From: Jeotgalibacillus haloalkalitolerans
Lineage (GTDB): Bacteria; Bacillota; Bacilli; Bacillales; Jeotgalibacillaceae
Assembly (NCBI RefSeq): GCF_034427455.1
Contig: NZ_JAXQNN010000001.1
Span: 496,001 to 560,000 of the forward strand
DNA length: 64,000 bases
Direction of reading: 5' to 3'
Shown in pieces: positions 26,963-34,779 of the stretch. The first letter of the stretch is position 1. The number at the start of each line of letters is the position of its first letter. Made by a program: the position numbers and the translations under genes. The notes beneath the pieces are model-generated. The model saw only the letters and a program-made list of their open reading frames with translations. It was not told the origin of the DNA and ran no database searches.

Positions 26963-27772
26963 TTACTCTCCGAATTTCGGCAGCGTCAATTTATTATGAT
27001 ACAGCTGATTAAACCACATTTCATACCCGAGGTCATTCGGATGAATGGTGTCGTCCAGCATATCTTCAAGCGCAATATCACGTTCAGTCATTTCATTTAA
27101 AATCGCATCATGTGTATCAAAGTAGCGCCAGCCGTTTTCAGCGGCAACTGCTTTTGTCAGGTTGTTATAATCAGCAAACGTTAGTCCAAGCTCGTTCAGA
27201 CCTGATTCTGTCAGGTTTGTCTTTAGGATCGGATTGGGTGAGATGAATAGAATCTCAACACCCGGAATTGCCTGGGTAAATGTGCGATAAAGCTCTTCAA
27301 GTGAAGATTGTGTTGCTTCAAGTGAAACGCTCTGACGGTAATTGTTAATGACAGATGTCTCAAGGATTAACAGGTCCGGTCTGCTTTTGAGAACGCCTTG
27401 AACCACATCAGGGCGTAAGAGCATCTCAGAAGTATAGCCGGAGTGTCCATGATTGGCAATGGTGACATGCTTCAGTGGGCGTGATGTGCTGCGGATTTCA
27501 TTTTGCAGCAGCGCGCGCCATGTGTGGGAAGGGACGCTTGCGCCAACACCTTTTGTCACGCTGCTTCCAAGTGTGACAACACGAGCAGAGCCATTTTTTA
27601 ATACGCGATAAGTCAAAAAGTCTATATATGAAAGATCAGTGTTATGTGCCGGGTTAAGTTTCTGCAGCTCTTCTGCTACAGCGCTTTGCTTAGAACGATA
27701 TTCACCGCGTACCATTCCCATCAGTACGAGGAACACACAGCTGATCAACAGCAGCTTTGATAAATGTTTCAT
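26963..27772 (-). CDS. SGNH/GDSL-type hydrolase
   Basis: 269 residues. An N-terminal hydrophobic segment (LLLISCVFLVLMGMVRG) acts as a signal or anchor. Nucleophile block LGSSVTKGVGA (Ser near residue 71), then NHGHSGY, then ETSVINNYR, and the catalytic Asp/His in DDTIHPNDLGYEMW near the C-terminus. The canonical GDS is replaced by GSS. Probably an esterase at the outer face of the membrane; no substrate evident. Monocistronic. Confidence 0.85.
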   Translation of the reverse strand: MKHLSKLLLISCVFLVLMGMVRGEYRSKQSAVAEELQKLNPAHNTDLSYIDFLTYRVLKNGSARVVTLGSSVTKGVGASVPSHTWRALLQNEIRSTSRPLKHVTIANHGHSGYTSEMLLRPDVVQGVLKSRPDLLILETSVINNYRQSVSLEATQSSLEELYRTFTQAIPGVEILFISPNPILKTNLTESGLNELGLTFADYNNLTKAVAAENGWRYFDTHDAILNEMTERDIALEDMLDDTIHPNDLGYEMWFNQLYHNKLTLPKFGE

Positions 27773-27930
27773 CTGGCAGATACATTCCTTTCGTTTGTCG
27801 GTAACACGTTATAAATGTAATTGTAACAAAAATGTAATAATACCTCAATAGGTCTGCCGTCCTTCTCGGCATAAGCGGGATGAACACGTTATAATGGTAA
27901 GTAGTAAATGTGTACAGGAGGTTTCAGAAA

Positions 27931-28401
27931 ATGGGTGCATTAAATCAGACAATGGTCATTGAACGTCCGATTGAAACAGTTTTTAATGAGACGATCCAAA
28001 TGGAAAAGTCACCGGAAATCATGGATCAGGTCATCAGTATAAAAAAGCTGACTGAAGGTCCAATTGGTGAAGGGACCAGATATGAAGAAGTGAGAGACCT
28101 CGGAGGACGTAAAGTGCAATCTGTGCTTGTTGTGACTGAATTTGTAGTCAACAAATCCTATGCAGTGACAAGTGAACAGAATGGTGTGAAAATCAACTTC
28201 CGTTATACATTCCGTGAAGAGGATGAAAATAGCACATTTGTCACATTTGACGGAACCATCACAACAGAGGGCTTTGCACGTTCACTTTTTAAAGGGATGA
28301 TTGTCCGCATGATTTCAAAAGAGGAACTATTTCATTTACAAAAGCTGAAAAAATATATTGAAAGCCGTACGGAGGGCAAGCATGACGAAAATAACGATTA
28401 A
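27931..28401 (+). CDS. SRPBCC family protein
   Basis: 156 residues of the START/Bet v1-like lipid-binding fold: QTMVIERPIETVFNETIQMEKSPEIMDQV at the start, GEGTRYEEVRDLGGRKV and ENSTFVTFDGTITTEG in the sheet. ATG at 27931 follows CAGGAGG. It overlaps the methyltransferase that follows by 20 bases. Ligand unknown. Confidence 0.85.
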   Translation: MGALNQTMVIERPIETVFNETIQMEKSPEIMDQVISIKKLTEGPIGEGTRYEEVRDLGGRKVQSVLVVTEFVVNKSYAVTSEQNGVKINFRYTFREEDENSTFVTFDGTITTEGFARSLFKGMIVRMISKEELFHLQKLKKYIESRTEGKHDENND

Positions 28402-29563
28402 AAAAGGTTTTTCAGAAAAAATCCGTGAAGGATGGCCGCTGCTGACAAAAGAGATGGTCCAGCAGGGCAATATAGATGAAGAAGGAAAAGTGTTTACTGC
28501 GATTGATCCGCGCGGGCAGTTTCTCGCAAAGGGCTATCTCGGAAAGCAAAACAAGGGCTCGGGCTGGCTGTTAACATGGAAGCAAAATGAGGAGATCGGT
28601 GCTTCCCTTTTTAAAAAGAAGCTTGAGGAGGCCGCAGGTTACCGTAAAAATTTCTTTGAAGATGACCAGACAGATGCTTTCCGTCTCTTCAACGGTGAAG
28701 GAGACGGCATTGGCGGTCTGACAATTGATCACTACGCAGGTCATTACCTGTTCACGTGGTACAGCATCGGGATCTATCATTTCAGAGACGAAATCCTGAG
28801 CGCATTCGAAGAGATCCTTCCTTATAAAAGCATTTACGAAAAAAAGCGCTTTGATTCAAAAGGGCAATATGTAGAGGACGACGATTTTGTAAAAGGTGAG
28901 CGGCCTGATTTTCCGCTGTTGGTAAAAGAAAATGGCGCACATTTCGCCGTTTACCTGAATGATGGTGCGATGACAGGGGTGTTTCTTGATCAGCGCAATG
29001 TGAGAAAAGCGATCAGGGACAAGTATGCTGAAGGCAAAACCGTGCTGAATACATTCTCTTATACAGGCGCTTTTTCAGTGTTCGCAGCGCTTGGTGGCGC
29101 AATGAAAACAACAAGTGTCGACCTGGCCAACCGCAGTGTACCGAAAACGATTGAACAGTTCAGCATGAATGGCATTGACTATGAAGCGCAGGACATCCTC
29201 GTTCGCGACGTATTCCGCTATTTCAACTACTGCGTGAAAAACGAAGTCAAATTTGACCTTGTCATCATGGACCCGCCAAGCTTTGCGCGCTCAAAAAAGC
29301 ATACATTTTCAGCGTCAAAAGATTATAAAAACCTGGTGAAGCAGGCGATCGACATCACAGAGAAAAAAGGTGTGATTGTGGCTTCAACCAATGCGGCTTC
29401 ATTTGATATGAAAAAGTTCAGGACCTTTATTGATCAGGCTTTTAAAGAAAAAGGTGCACGCTATAAAATCATCGAAACCTTCTCGCTGCCGGAAGACTTC
29501 CGCACGACTGAAGACTATCCGCCTGGTGATTACCTGAAGGTTTGTGTGATACAGACGCTTTAG
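28382..29563 (+). CDS. SAM-dependent rRNA methyltransferase, RlmI-like
   Basis: 393 residues. N-terminal PUA-like RNA-binding part (KKGFSEKIREGWPLL, AIDPRGQFLAKGYL), central GEGDGIGGLTIDHY, then a Rossmann methylase with FSYTGAFSVFAALGGA (SAM site near residue 225) and DPPSFARSKKHTF (about 297). Family members methylate cytosine in 23S rRNA; homology to RlmI/YwbD is clear, but the exact target is inferred. ATG at 28382 follows GGAGGG. Confidence 0.9.
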   Translation: MTKITIKKGFSEKIREGWPLLTKEMVQQGNIDEEGKVFTAIDPRGQFLAKGYLGKQNKGSGWLLTWKQNEEIGASLFKKKLEEAAGYRKNFFEDDQTDAFRLFNGEGDGIGGLTIDHYAGHYLFTWYSIGIYHFRDEILSAFEEILPYKSIYEKKRFDSKGQYVEDDDFVKGERPDFPLLVKENGAHFAVYLNDGAMTGVFLDQRNVRKAIRDKYAEGKTVLNTFSYTGAFSVFAALGGAMKTTSVDLANRSVPKTIEQFSMNGIDYEAQDILVRDVFRYFNYCVKNEVKFDLVIMDPPSFARSKKHTFSASKDYKNLVKQAIDITEKKGVIVASTNAASFDMKKFRTFIDQAFKEKGARYKIIETFSLPEDFRTTEDYPPGDYLKVCVIQTL

Positions 29564-29604
29564 GTTGGTCGGGCTGGCGAGTCTGCGGGTGCTGCAGGTG
29601 GTGA

Positions 29605-29952
29605 TATGTCGGTATTGTGGCCGGAGTTGTCTCTATTGTGCTGCAGTTTGTCTCGATACACCCGGGAACTTGTCTGTATCCGGGCGCCATTTGTCCGTAT
29701 TCAGCCCGAACTTGTTCAGTTCCGCCATCTGAGACGTTCCCGCCGGCCCCTCTTGATGCCCTTAAGACACTAAGAGCCTGTTTCTCAAGTGCATGCAGGG
29801 CAGAGTACAGGCTCTGCAGGTCAGATGTCGGTATTGTTGCTGAAGTTGTCTCTATTCCACCGCAGTATGTCGTGACACACCCGGGAGTTTGTCTGTGTCC
29901 GAGCGCCAGTTGTCTGAATCCAGCCTGTACTTGTTCAGTTTCACTACTTGAG
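29605..29952 (+). repeat. Array-spacer-array element, class II 21-bp arrays, copy 2
   Basis: Inverted copy of the element at 24.4 kb. First array TGTC cores at 29607, 29628, 29649, 29671, 29692 and 29713; second at 29826, 29847, 29868, 29890, 29911 and 29932. Both step 21-21-22-21-21. Unit 3 always contains GATACACCCGGGA or a close form. The spacer has GACACTAAGAGCCTGTTT and AAGTGCATGCAGGGCAGA. It fills the 456-base gap before the helicase. Confidence 0.92.
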
Positions 29953-30019
29953 TTGCCCGGATTACATAGAAGGGCAGCGGCTTCAAAAAGTACATATCGT
30001 TTTGAAAGGAGGACCCCTG

Positions 30020-32266
30020 ATGGAGCCGGTCACACTATCTGCAAGAAGACTCGCTGAATACGTACACCGCAGTGGCAGCATAGACTCAGCGATCGGAAGC
30101 GCTAATGCCATGATGGAGGGTACCAGAATCCATCAGGCGATCCAGAAAACCTATGGCGAGGAAGACGAAAAAGAAAAATTTCTGTCACGCGAACTCAACC
30201 TTGAAGACAAAACGTTCATTTTGGAGGGACGCTGTGACGGTCTCTTAAAGCGTGAGAGCGGTTATATCGTGGATGAGATCAAATCTACGTCAAGACAGCT
30301 CGAAGACATAGAATCGCCTGCAGAGGTCCACAGAGCGCAGGCGTTTGTTTATGCGTGGATATTAACAGAAGAGCTGGAGCTTGAAGACATTCAGGTGCAG
30401 GTGACATACGTGCAGTCCTCCACCCGGGAGGAAATGCGCTTTATCGAAACGTACAGTGCCTCCTTTTTAAAAGAAAAAGTGATTGAAATGGTGAAGATTT
30501 ACGAGCCATTTGCTTTATTGATGCAAAGTCTAAGGAAGGATCGGCAGGATTCGATCGGGACATTTACATTTCCGTTTGATTCATTCAGACCGGGTCAGCG
30601 CGAGCTGGCGGGCTCAGTTTATAAAACCATCAACGAAAAGGCGAAGCTGTTTGCGCAGGCGCCGACCGGGATCGGGAAAACCATTTCGACGCTATTTCCT
30701 GCTGTCAAAGCTGCTGGTGAAGAAAAAATTAACCAGATCGTCTACACTACCGCTAAAACAACGACGCGGATTGCGGCGGAAGAAGCGTTCAGCCTGATGC
30801 ACAGTCAGGGGCTGAAGATGTCAGCTGTATCAATGACGGCAAAGGATAAAATCTGTTTTAAGGAAAAAACGATCTGCCAGAAGGAATACTGTGAATTTGC
30901 TGACGGGCATTTTGACCGGATTAACGGTGCGATGATGGATATTCTCGCTAATGAAACATTGATGACCCGAAGTGTGATTGAGAAGTATGCGATGAAGCAC
31001 CGCGTATGCCCTTTTGAATTCTCCATGGATCTTTCGTATGTGGCGGATGCAATGATCGGGGATTATAATTACGTTTTTGATCCGCGCGTTTCGAGAAAGC
31101 GTATGGCAGGGGAGCAAAAAAGCAGGTCTGTGCTGCTTGTAGATGAGGCACATAATCTGCCGGACCGCGCGAGTAATATGTATTCAGCCTCACTAACCAA
31201 AGCGCCGTTTTTGCAGCTGAGCAGAAATGATCAGCACCCTGCGCTTCAGCAGGCAGCGAAGCGTGTGAATAAAGCTTTTTTAGAGGTGAAAAAAGAACTG
31301 GAAGAATCATTTGCGATTGTGACTGAACTGCCGGAAGAATGGCTTGAATCCGTTCAGGCATTTTTTTCGGAAGCAGAAAGACTTGTTCAGTCAGGTGTTC
31401 GGGATGAACAGGTGATTGAACAGTATTTCGCTGTTCGCCAGCTGACTGCAGCAGCTGAACAGATTGATGAGCGGTTTTATATCTACATTCAAAAAATGAG
31501 AAATGATGTGCTGGTGAAAGTCGTTTGTATGGACCCCTCAGCATTTATTCAGGGTTCTGCAAAAGGATACAGGGCGTCAGTCTTTTTCAGCGCAACCATG
31601 CAGCCGGTTTCTTATATCAGGACCATGCTGGGCGGGGAGCAGGAGGACTTTCAGCTCGACCTGCCATCTCCATTTAAAAAAGAGCAGATTGAAGTGAAAA
31701 CTGTGCCGGTATCCACAAAATATAAAGACCGTGAAGCAACAATCAGGCGGATTACTGACGAACTCAGAAGCGCCATTGAGCGGCACACGGGTAACTTTAT
31801 GGTCTTTTTTCCTTCCTACGCTTATATGAAAATGGCATATGAGTTTTTTGAAGAAGAAGGGATTGATGGTGTCGAGCTGATGATGCAGTCTTCAGGAATG
31901 AATGAAGCAGAACGCGATTCGTTTTTAGCTTCATTTAAAAATGGACAGAGGATTGCAGCGTTTGCAGTGCTTGGCGGCGTTTTTTCTGAAGGAGTGGATC
32001 TGCCCGGTGACCAGCTGACCGGTGTTGCCATTGTCGGTGTTGGTCTGCCGCAGATCAATCCTGAACGGGACCAGCTGAAAAAGTATTTTCAGGAAAAAGG
32101 GTTAAACGGTTATCAGTATGCTTATGTGTTTCCAGGCATGAATAAAGTGCTGCAGGCAGGGGGACGGCTGATCCGGACTGAACAGGACAGCGGGATTCTG
32201 CTGCTGATTGATGACCGGTACTTGACGGCACAGTATCAGAAGCTGCTGCCGGATGAGTGGAAGTAG
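30020..32266 (+). CDS. DinG/XPD-type helicase with N-terminal nuclease domain
   Basis: 748 residues. Residues ~1-150 look like a PD-(D/E)XK nuclease: ILEGRCDGLLKRESGYIVDEIKST supplies D...EIK. The helicase core follows: Walker A APTGIGKTIS near residue 220, LLVDEAHNL near 375, and a C-terminal GGRLIRTEQDSG arginine motif. Four cysteines between them (ICFKEKTICQKEYCEF, then RVCPFEF) are placed as in the iron-sulfur domain of XPD/DinG. ATG at 30020 follows GGAGGACC. It probably removes or repairs DNA structures 5' to 3'; not the B. subtilis YpvA layout. Monocistronic. Confidence 0.88.
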   Translation: MEPVTLSARRLAEYVHRSGSIDSAIGSANAMMEGTRIHQAIQKTYGEEDEKEKFLSRELNLEDKTFILEGRCDGLLKRESGYIVDEIKSTSRQLEDIESPAEVHRAQAFVYAWILTEELELEDIQVQVTYVQSSTREEMRFIETYSASFLKEKVIEMVKIYEPFALLMQSLRKDRQDSIGTFTFPFDSFRPGQRELAGSVYKTINEKAKLFAQAPTGIGKTISTLFPAVKAAGEEKINQIVYTTAKTTTRIAAEEAFSLMHSQGLKMSAVSMTAKDKICFKEKTICQKEYCEFADGHFDRINGAMMDILANETLMTRSVIEKYAMKHRVCPFEFSMDLSYVADAMIGDYNYVFDPRVSRKRMAGEQKSRSVLLVDEAHNLPDRASNMYSASLTKAPFLQLSRNDQHPALQQAAKRVNKAFLEVKKELEESFAIVTELPEEWLESVQAFFSEAERLVQSGVRDEQVIEQYFAVRQLTAAAEQIDERFYIYIQKMRNDVLVKVVCMDPSAFIQGSAKGYRASVFFSATMQPVSYIRTMLGGEQEDFQLDLPSPFKKEQIEVKTVPVSTKYKDREATIRRITDELRSAIERHTGNFMVFFPSYAYMKMAYEFFEEEGIDGVELMMQSSGMNEAERDSFLASFKNGQRIAAFAVLGGVFSEGVDLPGDQLTGVAIVGVGLPQINPERDQLKKYFQEKGLNGYQYAYVFPGMNKVLQAGGRLIRTEQDSGILLLIDDRYLTAQYQKLLPDEWK

Positions 32267-32278
32267 GCGTGGGCTGTT

Positions 32279-32410
32279 TGTGGGTTCGTGGAAAAGTGTG
32301 TGGTATTCGGAGAAAAACGCGGTACGTTCGAAGAATAGAACGTGTGGTTCTTGGAGCTACATGATCGGTTCGTAGAAAAGCCACCATCGTTCACAGAAAA
32401 AGTGTAATTA
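32279..32410 (-). repeat. 21-bp-phased hexameric array, class I (GAAC core)
   Basis: Minus-strand array; GTTCG-type (GAAC reversed) cores at 32284, 32305, 32326, 32347, 32368 and 32389, all exactly 21 bp apart, after the leader TAATTACACTTTTT. Lies between the 3' ends of the helicase and ywbE. A TAG interrupts the frame that is open in the other arrays, arguing against a coding role. Confidence 0.9.
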
Positions 32411-32430
32411 GACCTCTCACCCATACAAAT

Positions 32431-32470
32431 AAAAAAGCGATCCGGAAGCCAGCCTCCCGAACCGCACGAT
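32431..32470 (-). terminator. Terminator of ywbE
   Basis: Minus strand GCGGTTCGGGAG-GCTGG-CTTCCGGATCGC followed by TTTTTT, eight bases after the stop. Confidence 0.75.
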
Positions 32471-32477
32471 CACAAAA

Positions 32478-32669
32478 TCAGTAAACCTTCTTCACACGGC
32501 CCACCTGTCCATCTTCAAGGCGTACTTTAATGCCATGGGGATGACTTGGCGAGTTCGTCAGAATATCTTTTACTGTACCAGTTGTCAGATTTCCTGATCG
32601 CTGGTCTTTTTTTAAGACGATATCAACCTGCTTACCGGCTGAAATATCGCTGCGCTTCTGTCCGTTCAT
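32478..32669 (-). CDS. ywbE: YwbE family protein
   Basis: 63 residues, a conserved small protein (MNGQKRSDISAGKQVDIVLKKDQ, then TGTVKDILTNSPSHPHGIKVRL) that matches B. subtilis YwbE almost throughout. A small beta-barrel of unknown function. The longer frame to 32708 is rejected because all homologues known to me begin at MNGQKR. Monocistronic. Confidence 0.9.
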   Translation of the reverse strand: MNGQKRSDISAGKQVDIVLKKDQRSGNLTTGTVKDILTNSPSHPHGIKVRLEDGQVGRVKKVY

Positions 32670-32756
32670 TATACAATACCCCGCTTCGCTTTTCTTATAG
32701 TATAACAAAGAAAAGCCGGAGTACCCCAGCTTCTGCCTATCCTCCCGTTTTGAATC

Positions 32757-33650
32757 CTACATGTTTGCCTTGAGTCTCTTAGCAATCTGCTCGTATAGAT
32801 CACGGTCGATCCCCGGTGCAAATTCCTCCGGCAGGTCATTCAGGTCAGGAATCTCACCGCCATCTTCCGGAATACCCTCCTTCACAATCAGCGGCTGTCC
32901 GTTTGCGGGGTTTGTGCCTTTCCATATCTGTTTAATATCTTTATAGTCATTGTCACTCCAGGTGAACAGAACGTTACCTACACCCTGATCTTCATACTTT
33001 CTGGCGTGATCAAATACCCGGTTGTCCAGGTTTGGAATTGGCAGCATTTTTGTCAGGTCAGTTCCTGTCGCAATCTCAATGGCTTTAGCGTAAGCAAGAA
33101 TATGCACGCCTCCACGAACAAGCAGGTAGCCAATCATCTCCCGTGCAGTCGGGTGATCAGTCATTTCATAGACTCTCATCTTATGCGTTCTGGCCCCGAT
33201 TTCCAAAAAGAAGTTATGAAGCAGATCCAGAATCAGATTGCCGCTTGAAAATACATAATCACCACGCCATGAATTGCCCATTGAATCTCCTGCAAGTGAG
33301 GTTTGTGCAGTTGCAATAAATGAGTAGGTGTTTCGTTTGTCTGTTGCGTTACTGAGTGGTGTTAAATCAGGCTCTGCGGTGAACGTTGTTCCTTTAGAAA
33401 CAAGATTGATGGTATTGCTGACCAGCTCAACATGACCGAATTCTTCTGCTGTAATGCTGGCAACAAGATCATAAAATGGCTTAAGTTTGTGCTTTTGTCT
33501 AAAGTTAAAAGACTGATACATATAATTATTTAATGTAGACATTTCACCGAATTTACCGCCGAGCAGCTCCTGAACGGCTGCTGCTGCATTTGCATCACCG
33601 TACTCAGGAGCCGGAAGATCAATCAGCAATTTATTCACACGTTTAAACAT
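32757..33650 (-). CDS. Manganese catalase
   Basis: 297 residues, ferritin-like four-helix dimanganese catalase that destroys hydrogen peroxide. Metal-ligand helices include LLGGKFGEMSTLNNYMYQSFNFR, ITAEEFGHVELVSNTINLV (Glu and His ligands near residues 70-73) and YLLVRGGVHILAYAKAIE. Related to B. subtilis YjqC and YdbD. ATG at 33650 follows AGAGGAGG. Confidence 0.93.
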   Translation of the reverse strand: MFKRVNKLLIDLPAPEYGDANAAAAVQELLGGKFGEMSTLNNYMYQSFNFRQKHKLKPFYDLVASITAEEFGHVELVSNTINLVSKGTTFTAEPDLTPLSNATDKRNTYSFIATAQTSLAGDSMGNSWRGDYVFSSGNLILDLLHNFFLEIGARTHKMRVYEMTDHPTAREMIGYLLVRGGVHILAYAKAIEIATGTDLTKMLPIPNLDNRVFDHARKYEDQGVGNVLFTWSDNDYKDIKQIWKGTNPANGQPLIVKEGIPEDGGEIPDLNDLPEEFAPGIDRDLYEQIAKRLKANM

Positions 33651-33712
33651 GCAGTCCCTCCTCTGAATGGAAGCTCTGCTAACTGTATGAAAGCTGAAAA
33701 ACAATTATGCTT

Positions 33713-33928
33713 TTAAGATGGGGAAATCCATACAATTTGCTGTGTACGGATGAAAAAAGGAACCTGATTGATTTCAATGACGATATGATCCGGAGCGGCA
33801 CTCGTCAGCGTTCCCTGCACAGGGTTCTTGGTGGTTTGGACTGTAATCATTGTACCTACGAGTGAGTTCAACGCCTGGTACACAAAGGGATCATAATGAC
33901 TGACAAATGTAAGCTGTTGTTCATTCAT
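33713..33928 (-). CDS. DUF2642 protein, YuzF-like
   Basis: 71 residues: HYDPFVYQALNSLVGTMITVQTTKNPVQGTL, then DHIVIEINQVPFFIRTQQIVWISP. This matches the small B. subtilis YuzF family, LSM-like beta strands, function unknown, often sporulation-linked. ATG at 33928 follows AAAAAGGAG. It lies 62 bases before the catalase and could be transcribed with it. Confidence 0.85.
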   Translation of the reverse strand: MNEQQLTFVSHYDPFVYQALNSLVGTMITVQTTKNPVQGTLTSAAPDHIVIEINQVPFFIRTQQIVWISPS

Positions 33929-34110
33929 GAAAAACATCTCCTTTTTCAGAATGATGTAGTATATGCAAAAAAATTTAAATCTGTTTCCCAAGATAGTACA
34001 GATGATTTGAATACAAACAGAGGTTGTTATATTAAGTTTTTCAAATAGAACAGTAATTTAAGTTCTATATGAAACAGGACTTTGGACCTTTTTAACATTG
34101 TGAACAATTC

Positions 34111-34140
34111 TTGACATCAGGTGCTAATTAAATGAATAAT
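34111..34140 (+). promoter_or_regulatory. Sigma-A promoter of the permease operon
   Basis: TTGACA (34111-34116), 18-base spacer, AATAAT (34135-34140), followed 40 bases later by a cre. Confidence 0.7.
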
Positions 34141-34180
34141 GTAAAAAGGTTGAATATTCATTCTTTTTGTTGAATTAAAA

Positions 34181-34194
34181 TGATAACGCTTACA
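34181..34194. promoter_or_regulatory. cre site (CcpA) of the permease operon
   Basis: TGATAACGCTTACA fits the cre consensus without mismatch and overlaps the region just before the ribosome site of the first gene, so CcpA bound here would act as a roadblock. Glucose repression of acetate uptake would make sense. Confidence 0.7.
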
Positions 34195-34206
34195 GAGGGG
34201 GATGTT

Positions 34207-34392
34207 ATGTTTTCTGTTTGGTTTTTAGGAATCATTACTGTGCTTTCAGTATTTTTTGCATTGAAGCTTAAGAAGAAGAGGTTGCTGTTTACACCTGTAA
34301 TTGCTGTTGCAGCATTGCTTGTCATTGAAATTGCCAAAGTTCCAATGCCTTTCTGGGATACTGTGACATTTATTTTTGATCTGAGGGGCTAA
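34207..34392 (+). CDS. Small membrane protein, first gene of permease operon
   Basis: 61 residues with two membrane segments (FSVWFLGIITVLSVFFAL and FTPVIAVAALLVIEIAKV) joined by a basic KLKKKRLL turn. ATG at 34207 follows GAGGGGG; the longer in-frame start at 34180 lies on the cre and is rejected. Seventeen bases before the DUF485 gene. No family recognised; probably an accessory of the transporter. Confidence 0.75.
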   Translation: MFSVWFLGIITVLSVFFALKLKKKRLLFTPVIAVAALLVIEIAKVPMPFWDTVTFIFDLRG

Positions 34393-34409
34393 TGTAGAGG
34401 AGGAGAAAC

Positions 34410-34712
34410 ATGAAGAAAATTGATAAGAAGGTGGCTGACTCCTATTTTAAGACACGTACGACGCTGATTATGATCTATCTGGCAATCGGTGCAACGGTTT
34501 CTTATGGGGTTGTCCTGTTTGCAGAGCCGCTGTCGAATATCACATTTAACGGAATTCCGCTTCATTATTACATGGGTGCTCAAGGGGCCGTCTTGACTTT
34601 TATTATACTTCTGTTTGTCAATGCGATTGTCAGTGACCGTGTAGATAAAAAATATGGCATTGATGAAGCGCGTAACGAGTCAATCGGTTCAGGGAAGACT
34701 GTCGATCATTAA
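34410..34712 (+). CDS. DUF485 membrane protein
   Basis: 100 residues with two membrane segments (TLIMIYLAIGATVSYGVVLFA and GAQGAVLTFIILLFVNAIV) ending in DRVDKKYGIDE. DUF485 proteins (YjcH in E. coli, YwcB in B. subtilis) are nearly always encoded directly before acetate/solute permeases of the SSS family, as here. ATG at 34410 follows AGGAGGAG. Confidence 0.9.
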   Translation: MKKIDKKVADSYFKTRTTLIMIYLAIGATVSYGVVLFAEPLSNITFNGIPLHYYMGAQGAVLTFIILLFVNAIVSDRVDKKYGIDEARNESIGSGKTVDH

Positions 34713-34779
34713 GAGAGGCTCGACCGAATGGTTGTCTTGACAACTAAATTGGAAGAGCGTCATTCAAAGGGGGAACAGG

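Noticed and set aside
30805-31544. Several long minus-strand frames inside the helicase gene
   Set aside because: Antisense shadows of a well-supported gene; no family resemblance or ribosome sites.
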